From Acidobacteriota bacterium (GTDB lineage: Bacteria > Acidobacteriota > Holophagae > Thermotomaculales > Thermotomaculaceae), in NCBI GenBank assembly GCA_027038695.1, contig JALWHA010000319.1, positions 1 to 6,875 of the forward strand: a stretch of DNA of 6,875 nt, in the 5' to 3' direction. The translations under genes were made by a program, and so were the position numbers. The notes below the pieces were generated by a model that was given only the letters and a program-made list of their open reading frames with translations, ran no database searches and was not told the origin of the DNA. Of this stretch, positions 1-6,133 are shown piece after piece (within the stretch, counting starts at the first letter, position 1; each line of letters starts with the position of its first letter).

Positions 1-1
1 A

Positions 2-1381
2 TTGTCAAAAAAAGAACTTGAACTTTTCAACATCTATTACGGGCCTTTTAACAGGCTTGAACACGACAAACCCTTTATTGAAGGGGTTAACAAAAAACCT
101 TCAGGGGCAAACTTTTACCCTGAAGATATGACAAAGGAAGAGTTTGAAAATTTCCTGAAAGAACACCCTGAAAAAGAGGAAAAATTTACTTCAAACTTTA
201 CCGTTATCAGAAGAGACAAAGAGGGAAAACTTGTTTCAATCCCATACAGCGAGGAATACAAGCCTTTTCTTGAAAAAGCGGCAAAATTACTAAAAGAGGC
301 TGGTGAAACTTGCGAAAACCCCACCGTAAAAAAATACCTGAATTTAAGGGCTGAAGCATTCCTCTCAAACGATTACTTTGAATCAGACCTTGCGTGGATG
401 GATATGAAAGACAATGCTATAGAGGTTGTAATAGGACCCTATGAGGTGTATGAAGACGGACTTTTCGGTTATAAAGCATCTTTTGAATCATTTGTCACGG
501 TTAAAGACCCTGTTGAAAGCAAAAAACTTAAAACAATCGCAAAATACCTTATTGATATGGAGAGAAACCTTCCTATACCCGGTATGTATAAAAATTTCAA
601 CAGAGGTTCATCTTCACCGATTTCCGTTGTTTATGAGGTTTACTGCGGCGGTGACGCGGGAGCGGGAGTGCAAACAACAGCATTTAACCTTCCTAATGAC
701 GAAAGGGTAAGGGAAGCAAAGGGTTCCAAAAAAGTTCTGCTAAAAAATGTTGCAGAGGCGAAGTATAAGATGTGCTGGATTCCTATTGCAAACACTGTTT
801 TGTCTGAAAATACATTGAAGAATGTTTCATTTGATGCATACTTTACACACACCCTATTACATGAAATTTCTCACGGATTAGGGCCGGGGATAATCACCAA
901 AGACGGCAAAAAGACAACTGTAAATAAAGAGTTAAAAGAGTATTACTCAACTATTGAAGAAGCAAAAGCGGACGTTTTAGGTGTTTATAACGGTTTTTTC
1001 CTAACTGATAAAGGTATTTTCCCGAAAGGGTTTGACAGGCAACTTGTTACAACCTTTATCGGAGGGATTTTCAGGTCTATCAGGTTCGGCATAAACGAAG
1101 CACATGGTGGTGGGAATATCATTATTTTCAATTATTTGAGAGAATTAGGTGTAATAAATTACAACACCAAAACAGAAAAATTCTCTGTTAACCTTGATAA
1201 AGCGAAAGACGGGTTTACCAGGCTTGCTCACGAACTGTTAATGCTTCAGGCGACTGGGGATTATGAAAAAACAAAGCAATTTGTAAACACATACAAAGTA
1301 CTCAAGCCTGAAGTAAAAAAAGCACTTGATAAATTGAAAGATGTACCGGTTGACATAAAACCTATTTTTCCAAAAATTTAA
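2..1381 (+). CDS. Peptidase family M49 (dipeptidyl peptidase III-like) zinc metallopeptidase, 5'-truncated
   Basis: Zinc exopeptidase of the dipeptidyl peptidase III type, expected to release dipeptides from the N-terminus of oligopeptides. Numbering is from the first full codon in the window. The zinc motif is HEISH (H287, E288 catalytic, H291), followed by GLGPG. The second motif EEAKAD is at 319-324, with E320 the likely third zinc ligand. H368 in NEAHGGGN matches the active-site His that lies downstream in DPP III. GPYEVYEDGLFGYKASFESF (145-164) and AFNLPND (227-233) match conserved M49 substrate-cleft blocks. The zinc motif is the five-residue HEXXH form, not the HEXXGH of eukaryotic DPP III. 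The frame is open to the window edge. The TTG at position 2 has no visible ribosome binding site, and the family normally has more N-terminal sequence, so the true start and any signal peptide lie outside. The C-terminus is complete. Family assignment is strong; exact substrate and location are unknown. Confidence 0.88.
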   Translation: MSKKELELFNIYYGPFNRLEHDKPFIEGVNKKPSGANFYPEDMTKEEFENFLKEHPEKEEKFTSNFTVIRRDKEGKLVSIPYSEEYKPFLEKAAKLLKEAGETCENPTVKKYLNLRAEAFLSNDYFESDLAWMDMKDNAIEVVIGPYEVYEDGLFGYKASFESFVTVKDPVESKKLKTIAKYLIDMERNLPIPGMYKNFNRGSSSPISVVYEVYCGGDAGAGVQTTAFNLPNDERVREAKGSKKVLLKNVAEAKYKMCWIPIANTVLSENTLKNVSFDAYFTHTLLHEISHGLGPGIITKDGKKTTVNKELKEYYSTIEEAKADVLGVYNGFFLTDKGIFPKGFDRQLVTTFIGGIFRSIRFGINEAHGGGNIIIFNYLRELGVINYNTKTEKFSVNLDKAKDGFTRLAHELLMLQATGDYEKTKQFVNTYKVLKPEVKKALDKLKDVPVDIKPIFPKI

Positions 1382-1388
1382 TTTGTAT

Positions 1389-1409
1389 GAAACATAAAGT
1401 TTCTTTTTT
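1389..1409 (+). terminator. Weak candidate intrinsic terminator after the M49 peptidase gene
   Basis: Inverted repeat GAAAC (1389-1393) and GTTTC (1399-1403) with a five-base loop ATAAA, followed at once by six T (1404-1409). It begins 8 bases after the peptidase stop codon. The stem is only five pairs with two G-C pairs, so it may act as an attenuator between the peptidase and the STAS gene, or do nothing. Confidence 0.3.
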
Positions 1410-1435
1410 CGTTAATATAGGTATAAAGTTATTTT

Positions 1436-1441
1436 AGGAGG
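1436..1441 (+). promoter_or_regulatory. Strong Shine-Dalgarno of the STAS gene
   Basis: AGGAGG lies six bases before the ATG at 1448 and fixes that start. No convincing -35/-10 pair is visible in the 66-base gap upstream, so it is unclear whether this gene has its own promoter or is read from the peptidase gene. Confidence 0.85.
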
Positions 1442-1447
1442 TATCAA

Positions 1448-1786
1448 ATGAAAATAAAAACAAGAGACGTAGGGAACGTGGTTGTTGTAGAGATTGACGG
1501 TAAAATAACAATAGGTGAAGGAGATGTTGCCTTAAGAAACACAATTAAGGAATTATTAGAACAGGGAAAAAAGAAAATTGTAGTTGACATGCACAAAGTT
1601 TCCTATATGGATTCGTCGGGAGTAGGCGAACTTGCAAGCGCATATACTACCGTCAAAAAACAGGGCGGGGAGCTTAAACTTGCAAAGCTCAACACAAAAG
1701 TACATGACTTGCTTCAATTAACAACCTTAATCTCAATATTTGAGGTATTTGATAGCACTGCTGAAGCCTGCGCAAGTTTTGATTAA
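1448..1786 (+). CDS. STAS-domain protein, anti-sigma factor antagonist type (SpoIIAA/RsbV-like)
   Basis: Small cytoplasmic protein of 112 residues, almost exactly one STAS domain, the usual size for the family. In partner switching such proteins bind an anti-sigma-factor kinase and are released when a conserved serine is phosphorylated. The beta-strand VVVVEIDGKI (11-20) is followed by the signature MDSSGVGEL (54-62). By comparison with RsbV, S56, the first residue after D55, is the expected phosphorylation site, with S57 as the alternative. The rest (GGELKLAKLNTKVHDLL, then ISIFEVFDS) is the normal C-terminal half. The start is set by AGGAGG six bases upstream. The gene ends just before a bidirectional terminator, and the convergent neighbour encodes an RsbRD-like domain. 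No cognate kinase, phosphatase or sigma factor is in the window, so the pathway it serves (stress response, cell envelope, motility or other) cannot be told. Confidence 0.92.
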   Translation: MKIKTRDVGNVVVVEIDGKITIGEGDVALRNTIKELLEQGKKKIVVDMHKVSYMDSSGVGELASAYTTVKKQGGELKLAKLNTKVHDLLQLTTLISIFEVFDSTAEACASFD

Positions 1787-1807
1787 ATTTATAAGAGCAA
1801 ATGGATT

Positions 1808-1837
1808 AAAAAGAGGGCTTAACGCCCTCTTTTTTTT
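1808..1837. terminator. Bidirectional intrinsic terminator between convergent genes
   Basis: Perfect stem AAGAGGGC (1811-1818) with GCCCTCTT (1824-1831), loop TTAAC. It extends with A-T pairs outward from A1808-1810 to T1832-1834. On the + strand the stem is followed by a T run to 1837. On the - strand the A run at 1808-1812 supplies a shorter T run. It therefore serves the STAS gene (stop at 1786) and the opposing RsbRD-like gene, whose stop codon (1838-1836) touches the arm. Confidence 0.9.
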
Positions 1838-2399
1838 ACCATTTCCAATCAAAAAAAGGAATATGTTTATAGGAGATTTTTTCCATCAATTCGTCGTTTT
1901 TAAATGAACCGGGGAAAAACACTTTTCTCAAATCGTCTTCAGAAAGTTTACCCATGGTTCCCAACTCGTGAAACATCGCTTCTTCATAACCTCTTACGAT
2001 ATAAAAAGCACCTACATCAAAAAAGTCATAAGCTTTTTTTAAGGTTTCAACCGCAATATACAGTTCAAGAGCTGACGATAAAAAACCTTCTTCTTTAATC
2101 TTCTTCCAGAATATATTTTTAATAAGAAAAACAGCATAAATTACTTCACAAAGGGGAAAACCTTCTTCATATCTCTGTTTCCCCACTTTAACAAAATATT
2201 TCCCTACCTCTTTATGGGGCATCTCCTCCTTTAACCATTTAACAAGGTTTTGAAAAAATAATTTGCCTCTTGATGTCAATTCGTTTTCTTCAAAACCTTT
2301 ATACCTATCCAGATACTTTGATTTGGCTACCTCTTTCGCGAATGCTCTGGCAAAATTGTCTATATGTGTTTCGATAAATAAAATAATTTTATTAAGCAT
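1836..2399 (-). CDS. Stand-alone RsbRD/RsbR N-terminal-like sensor domain protein
   Basis: Predicted all-helical soluble protein of 187 residues, with no signal peptide or membrane segment. The pattern resembles the globin-like N-terminal domain of RsbR/RsbRD co-antagonists: a long N-terminal helix, then GKYFVKVGKQRYEEGFPL (66-83) leading into CEVIYAVFLIKNIFWKKI (84-101), and FFDVGAFYIVRGYEEA (126-141), which resembles the conserved FFD...Y..RGY stretch near the domain end. In RsbR proteins this domain senses stress and is fused to a C-terminal STAS domain. Here there is no STAS domain; residues 142-187 are a short tail ending in an aromatic-rich HIPFFDWKW. The ATG is supported by GGGAGG five bases upstream, and a clear promoter precedes it. 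It converges on a separate STAS gene across a shared terminator, which fits a regulatory role. Assignment rests on pattern recall, not alignment; other helical sensor or input domains are possible. Confidence 0.55.
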   Translation of the reverse strand: MLNKIILFIETHIDNFARAFAKEVAKSKYLDRYKGFEENELTSRGKLFFQNLVKWLKEEMPHKEVGKYFVKVGKQRYEEGFPLCEVIYAVFLIKNIFWKKIKEEGFLSSALELYIAVETLKKAYDFFDVGAFYIVRGYEEAMFHELGTMGKLSEDDLRKVFFPGSFKNDELMEKISYKHIPFFDWKW

Positions 2400-2404
2400 T
2401 TTGA

Positions 2405-2410
2405 CCTCCC
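2405..2410 (-). promoter_or_regulatory. Shine-Dalgarno of the RsbRD-like gene
   Basis: GGGAGG on the - strand (reverse complement of CCTCCC), five bases before the ATG at 2399-2397. It supports this start. Confidence 0.85.
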
Positions 2411-2427
2411 GCTATTATCTTAATAAG

Positions 2428-2456
2428 AATATAAAAAAATTAAATAAATTTTGCAA
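2428..2456 (-). promoter_or_regulatory. Predicted sigma-70-type promoter of the RsbRD-like gene
   Basis: On the - strand: -35 TTGCAA (2456-2451), 17-base spacer, -10 TATATT (2433-2428). The -10 matches consensus at five of six bases, the -35 at four of six. Transcription would start near 2421, giving a leader of about 22 bases that contains the GGGAGG site. The gap from pssA (2400-2480) holds no GC-stem terminator, so some transcripts may read through. Confidence 0.6.
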
Positions 2457-2480
2457 GATAACCTATTGATAAAAAATATT

Positions 2481-3248
2481 TTATTCTGAAGTCGCGGCAG
2501 TTTTTTTAACAGCGTCATCTTTATGCTTTCCATTTCTTAAGATAAAAGGATGGAGCAGATAAAAAAAGGTAAACAATAACAAAATTGTAGCCGGTGCAAT
2601 GACAAGCCCGGCAAAAATAATAATTATCACAATAACAAAAGAGTACGGCTTTTCTTTTTTCATTTTAGTTTTTTTAAAACTATAGTATTTTATCTTGGAA
2701 ACCATTAATAAAGCAACAAAAATCACCATCATTGCAACAATATAACTAAACAACGGTGATTTAATCGGTTCAGGAAACCTTAAAACTATTGAAATTGTAA
2801 AAATAGCAGCTATCGGTATAGGCACCCCTACAAAAAATCTTGAATCAACGATATTTTTCTGAATATTGAACCTGGCAAGCCTTAAGGCACCACAACTAAC
2901 GTAAACAAAAGCGGCCGCCCACCCCAACCTTTGCAGAAAAAGATCAGATCCTATTTTAGAAAAACCGGAAAAACCCCAATGGAAAAAGATAAAAGCAGGC
3001 GCCACTCCGAAAGAAACAACATCTACTATTGAATCAAGTTCAGCCCCGAATTGAGATTCAGTACCCGTTAACCTTGCAATTCTACCGTCAAGCATATCCA
3101 TTATTGCGGCAATAAATACAAACAGACACGCTAACCGATAACTCCCTCGTTCGGCAAATAACACCGCCGAAAAGCCGAAAAAGAGGTTAGAAATAGTGAA
3201 AAGACTGGGTAAAATATACGCCCCTTTTCGCGGATTTTTACTGGTCAA
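2481..3248 (-). CDS. pssA: CDP-diacylglycerol--serine O-phosphatidyltransferase
   Basis: Integral inner-membrane enzyme making phosphatidylserine from CDP-diacylglycerol and serine, the first step toward phosphatidylethanolamine. The full CDP-alcohol phosphatidyltransferase motif is present: D51, D54-G55, A58-R59, then eight residues to G68, D72 and D76. The N-terminus GAYILPSLFTISNLFFGF and the VVSFGVAPA stretch after the motif are typical of PssA rather than of PgsA. About eight hydrophobic segments can be seen (roughly 12-30, 36-52, 78-95, 106-125, 143-158, 165-185, 203-219, 220-236), with a basic loop KKTKMKKEK at 192-200 before the last pair. 255 residues fits the membrane-bound subclass. 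The start is TTG, chosen because AAAGGGG sits five bases upstream and the family N-terminus begins here. It follows the DUF465 gene by 30 bases, probably in one transcript. A phosphatidylserine decarboxylase gene, its frequent neighbour, is not in the window. Confidence 0.93.
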   Translation of the reverse strand: MTSKNPRKGAYILPSLFTISNLFFGFSAVLFAERGSYRLACLFVFIAAIMDMLDGRIARLTGTESQFGAELDSIVDVVSFGVAPAFIFFHWGFSGFSKIGSDLFLQRLGWAAAFVYVSCGALRLARFNIQKNIVDSRFFVGVPIPIAAIFTISIVLRFPEPIKSPLFSYIVAMMVIFVALLMVSKIKYYSFKKTKMKKEKPYSFVIVIIIIFAGLVIAPATILLLFTFFYLLHPFILRNGKHKDDAVKKTAATSE

Positions 3249-3253
3249 ATTAT

Positions 3254-3260
3254 CCCCTTT
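3254..3260 (-). promoter_or_regulatory. Shine-Dalgarno supporting the TTG start of pssA
   Basis: AAAGGGG on the - strand lies five bases before the TTG codon (3248-3246). No in-frame ATG exists nearby that would keep the conserved N-terminus, so this site decides for the rare start. Confidence 0.7.
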
Positions 3261-3278
3261 TAGAATATTTTTTATTCT

Positions 3279-3509
3279 CTAATTCTGTTGTTTATACTCC
3301 CTAATCATTTGATACATTTTATCTTTAAGGATTAGCTTTTGTTTCTTTATATCATGCAGTTCCAGTTCTTCTTCATTGGATAATCTGCTTTTTTTCAACA
3401 ATTCCTGAAGCCTTGTTTCAAAACTTGCGTGTTTATCTTTCAGTTGTTTAAACTCATGGTTCTCGTTGTAAAGAATTTCCTTAATTTGTTCTTCGCTTAG
3501 TTTGATCAT
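3279..3509 (-). CDS. DUF465 (YdcH-like) small coiled-coil protein
   Basis: Charged cytoplasmic protein of 76 residues matching the DUF465 pattern. An N-terminal helix (LSEEQIKEILYNENHEFKQL, 4-23) and HASFETRLQELLKKSRLSNEEELEL are followed by DIKKQKLILKDKMYQMIREY (53-72). The family is predicted to form a helical hairpin, turning here near SRLSNEEE. Its function is not established. The reading frame also has an ATG four codons upstream (3521-3519), but GGGAGG (3519-3514) overlaps that ATG and stands four bases before the ATG at 3509-3507, so the shorter form is the likely protein. The gene has its own promoter upstream and leads into pssA 30 bases downstream. DUF465 genes occur in many genomic settings, so the pairing with pssA need not be functional. 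Confidence 0.85.
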   Translation of the reverse strand: MIKLSEEQIKEILYNENHEFKQLKDKHASFETRLQELLKKSRLSNEEELELHDIKKQKLILKDKMYQMIREYKQQN

Positions 3510-3513
3510 ATTA

Positions 3514-3519
3514 CCTCCC
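3514..3519 (-). promoter_or_regulatory. Shine-Dalgarno that decides the DUF465 start
   Basis: GGGAGG on the - strand, four bases upstream of the ATG at 3509. Because it overlaps the upstream ATG (3521-3519), that ATG cannot use it, so the protein begins MIKLSEEQ rather than MGGNMIKL. Confidence 0.8.
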
Positions 3520-3536
3520 ATTTGTATTCTATTAAA

Positions 3537-3565
3537 AATATAACAATTTTACTCATTTTTTTCAA
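3537..3565 (-). promoter_or_regulatory. Predicted sigma-70-type promoter of the DUF465-pssA unit
   Basis: On the - strand: -35 TTGAAA (3565-3560), 17-base spacer, -10 TATATT (3542-3537). The likely transcription start is near 3530, giving a leader of about 21 bases with the GGGAGG site. It fills the 61-base gap after glgP, where no terminator hairpin is visible. It is almost the same as the promoter at 2428-2456 in sequence, spacing and distance to the start codon. Confidence 0.6.
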
Positions 3566-3570
3566 TATAT

Positions 3571-6120
3571 TTAATCATCCCACTTAATATAAGTCAGAGT
3601 AAGTGATTCTTCCAAATTAATATTTACAGGCCTTACCCTGAACCTGATACCAAACCTTCCTGTTTTATCAACAACAATTTCCCCTGAAAATTCATAGACA
3701 GTATTTTCAATATTCACTACATTTTCAAGTTTAACAGTTTCAAAATCAAGCATATTTCCGTTTGCGTCAAGTTTCCCGAAATACGCCTCAACAATTACGT
3801 CTTCAGGATTTAACCCGGCAAGGTCTACCCTTACCTTGCAACCTAAAGGAGTTTTTATAGGACTTTCCCTGTCGCCTAAAAACTCGCTTTCCAGAATATT
3901 TACACTATACCATCCTGAATCAACCTTTCTTTTCCATTTAAGAAGGTTTTTTAACCCTTCAAAATTGTTTTCACCTAAATTAAAGAAATGGTTAGCACCT
4001 TTCAGGTAAAACTTTTCCATATAGTCTTCAACCATTCTGTGGGTATTAAAAAAACCGCAGATTGTCTTAAGGTTAATTTTCATTCTTTCAATCCACTCTA
4101 CAGGCAATTTATCGTCTTGCCTTGCATAAAACAAAGGAACGATCTCTTTTTCAAGTAAATCGTATATAGCCCTGCTTTCAATATCATCTTGATAATCCAC
4201 ATCTTCATACTCTTCCCCGCTACCTATAGCCCAACCGTTTTCTCCGTTATAAGCCTCGTCCCACCAACCGTCCAGAACGCTTAAATTTAAACCTGCGTTT
4301 GCCGATGCCTTCATTCCGCTTGTCCCGGAGGCTTCCAAAGGCCTTCTCGGGTTATTCAGCCAGAGGTCAACCCCCTGTACAAGATATCTTGCAATATTTA
4401 TGTCATAATCTTCCAAAAAGACCACTTTCTTCCGAAACCTTTCTTCCCTCGCAATCTGGACAATCTTTTTAATTATCTCTTTCCCCGCCATATCTTTAGG
4501 ATGTGCTTTCCCCGCAATAATTATCTGCACAGGCCTGCCCTGGTTATTTAGAATTTTATCAAGCCTATCAGGGTCTTTAAAGATAAGATAAGCCCTTTTA
4601 TATGTCGCAAATCTTCTTGCAAAACCTATAGTAAGCGCCTCAGGGTCTAAAACCTGCTTTGCTTTCATTATCTCACTCTGCCTGGCACCCTTTTTCTTTA
4701 AACACTTAACCAATCTCCTCCTAACAAAAGCAACAAGTCTTTCCCTTCTTCTTTCGTGTGTTCTCCACAACTCTTCGTCAGGGATATCAAGAGCCCTTTC
4801 CCAGATCTTCTCGTTATCAGGGTCTTCAGACCATTGAGGACCTAAATACCTTGAATACAGGGTGGCTAAATCAAGCGAAATCCAGGAAGGTATATGAACA
4901 CCGTTTGTAATGTATTTTATTGGCACTTCTTCAACATCAATGTGAGGAAATAAACCCTTCCACATATTTCTTGAAACCTTTCCGTGCAACTTGCTAACCC
5001 CGTTTGCAAAAGCGGAATTTTTCAAAGCAAGAACAGTCATACAAAAACCTTCATTAGTATCAAAAGGGTTAACCCTCCCGAAACTTAAAAATTGCTCTTG
5101 TGAAAGCCCTAATTCAGAAATATAAACCGAAAAATACCTATAAATTAAATCAGGAGGAAAAACATCATTTCCCGCAGGCACAGGGGTATGAGTGGTAAAA
5201 ACAGTGGTATGCTGTACAAAAAGCCTTGCTTCTTCAAAAGTAAGCCCGTGCTTTTCAACAAGAAGCCTGATTCTTTCAAATGTAGCGAAAGCCGAATGCC
5301 CTTCGTTTAAATGAAAAACAGCAGGTTTAATACCTAAAGCGTCAAGTACCCTTACCCCCCCTATTCCCAAAATAATCTCCTGTTGAATCCTGTGCTCGAT
5401 ATCTCCGCCGTAAAGTTGGTCCGTTATCTTTCTGTCTTCTTCGGAATTCATCTGATTGTTTGTATCAAGCATATAAACTGAAACCCTCCCCACTTTCAAC
5501 TTCCACACTCTAACATAAACATTTCTATCACCGACTTTTACCGAAACGGTTAACGGGTTCCCGTCTCCGTTCTTAACCAACTTCATAGGCATATTGTGAA
5601 AATCATTTTCAGGATAGGTTTCCTGCTGCCACCCGTCAGGAGTTAAATACTGCCTGAAATACCCCTGCTGATACATTAAGCCTATCCCTATTAATGGAAT
5701 ATTTAAGTCGGAAGACGACTTCAAATGGTCTCCCGCAAGCACTCCTAAACCGCCCGAATAATTGGGTATTGAGTCGTTTATACCGAATTCAGCAGAAAAG
5801 TACGCGATTTTAAAATCATTGTTCACCCCTAACGAGTATTGAAAAAAGTTTTTGTTGTCTACATAACGCCTAAAATCAGAGTAAACCTTTTCAAGAAAAA
5901 GCATAAAGCCTTCGTCGTGAACAAGTTCGTTTAATTTCTCCTGGCTAAGCCTTCCTAACATTAAAACAGGGTTATGATTGCAGGATTCCCACAACTTTCT
6001 GTCAATTCTCATAAATAAAGTAATAGCATCAGGGTTCCATACATGCCACAGATTATAACTAATCTCTTTTAAAGGTTCCAATTCAGGAGGGATATTAGGA
6101 ACAATATTAAAGGTTTTCAT
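3571..6120 (-). CDS. glgP: Alpha-glucan (glycogen/maltodextrin) phosphorylase, GT35, short DUF3417-containing type
   Basis: Cytoplasmic pyridoxal-phosphate enzyme that cleaves alpha-1,4-glucan with phosphate, releasing glucose 1-phosphate. An N-terminal DUF3417-type region (1-95, with SYNLWHVWNPDA) precedes the core: YFSAEFGI (107-114), YSGGLGVLAGDHLKSSSDL (121-139), HLNEGH (270-275) and TTHTPVPAGND (309-319), where H311 is a likely active-site His. IGFARRFATYKR (498-509) carries the Arg/Lys residues expected to bind phosphate. EASGTSGMKASANAGLNLS contains K604, the expected PLP lysine, followed by LDGWWDE. This wording places it in the alpha-glucan phosphorylase subfamily rather than the muscle/MalP type. 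Residues from about 733 to 849 form an extra beta-rich tail. The start is fixed by TAAGAGGTGA ending just before the ATG, and family homology begins there. The stop of nadK abuts this ribosome site, so translation is probably coupled. No other glycogen gene is in the window. Confidence 0.95.
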   Translation of the reverse strand: MKTFNIVPNIPPELEPLKEISYNLWHVWNPDAITLFMRIDRKLWESCNHNPVLMLGRLSQEKLNELVHDEGFMLFLEKVYSDFRRYVDNKNFFQYSLGVNNDFKIAYFSAEFGINDSIPNYSGGLGVLAGDHLKSSSDLNIPLIGIGLMYQQGYFRQYLTPDGWQQETYPENDFHNMPMKLVKNGDGNPLTVSVKVGDRNVYVRVWKLKVGRVSVYMLDTNNQMNSEEDRKITDQLYGGDIEHRIQQEIILGIGGVRVLDALGIKPAVFHLNEGHSAFATFERIRLLVEKHGLTFEEARLFVQHTTVFTTHTPVPAGNDVFPPDLIYRYFSVYISELGLSQEQFLSFGRVNPFDTNEGFCMTVLALKNSAFANGVSKLHGKVSRNMWKGLFPHIDVEEVPIKYITNGVHIPSWISLDLATLYSRYLGPQWSEDPDNEKIWERALDIPDEELWRTHERRRERLVAFVRRRLVKCLKKKGARQSEIMKAKQVLDPEALTIGFARRFATYKRAYLIFKDPDRLDKILNNQGRPVQIIIAGKAHPKDMAGKEIIKKIVQIAREERFRKKVVFLEDYDINIARYLVQGVDLWLNNPRRPLEASGTSGMKASANAGLNLSVLDGWWDEAYNGENGWAIGSGEEYEDVDYQDDIESRAIYDLLEKEIVPLFYARQDDKLPVEWIERMKINLKTICGFFNTHRMVEDYMEKFYLKGANHFFNLGENNFEGLKNLLKWKRKVDSGWYSVNILESEFLGDRESPIKTPLGCKVRVDLAGLNPEDVIVEAYFGKLDANGNMLDFETVKLENVVNIENTVYEFSGEIVVDKTGRFGIRFRVRPVNINLEESLTLTYIKWDD

Positions 6121-6124
6121 AATT

Positions 6125-6133
6125 CACCTCTTA
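6125..6133 (-). promoter_or_regulatory. Shine-Dalgarno of glgP fused to the nadK stop codon
   Basis: On the - strand the nadK stop TAA (6133-6131) runs directly into GAGGTG (6130-6125), four bases before the glgP ATG. Together they read TAAGAGGTG, close to the anti-16S complement. Ribosomes ending nadK would sit on the glgP start site, so coupled translation is likely. Confidence 0.75.

Noticed and set aside
2..4. TTG as the start codon of the M49 gene
   Set aside because: It lies at the window edge with no visible ribosome site, and the family has further N-terminal sequence; the frame simply enters from outside.
115..852. Open frames at 115-324 (-), 441-710 (+) and 640-852 (-)
   Set aside because: All overlap the conserved M49 coding frame and show no family features.
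1390..1427. Promoter for the STAS gene (TAATAT at 1413-1418 or TATAAA at 1422-1427)
   Set aside because: No -35 hexamer better than three of six at a proper distance; TATAAA would put the transcription start on the ribosome site.
1904..2469. Small + strand open frames at 1904-2098 and 2263-2469
   Set aside because: They lie largely antisense to the RsbRD-like gene, with no ribosome sites and no recognisable composition.
2465..2490. A/T-only inverted repeat just after the pssA stop
   Set aside because: No G-C pairs in the stem; chance in such AT-rich DNA.
3262..3278. Hairpin AGAATA/TATTCT between DUF465 and pssA
   Set aside because: Six mostly A-T pairs with no T run after it on the - strand; too weak to call a terminator or regulator.
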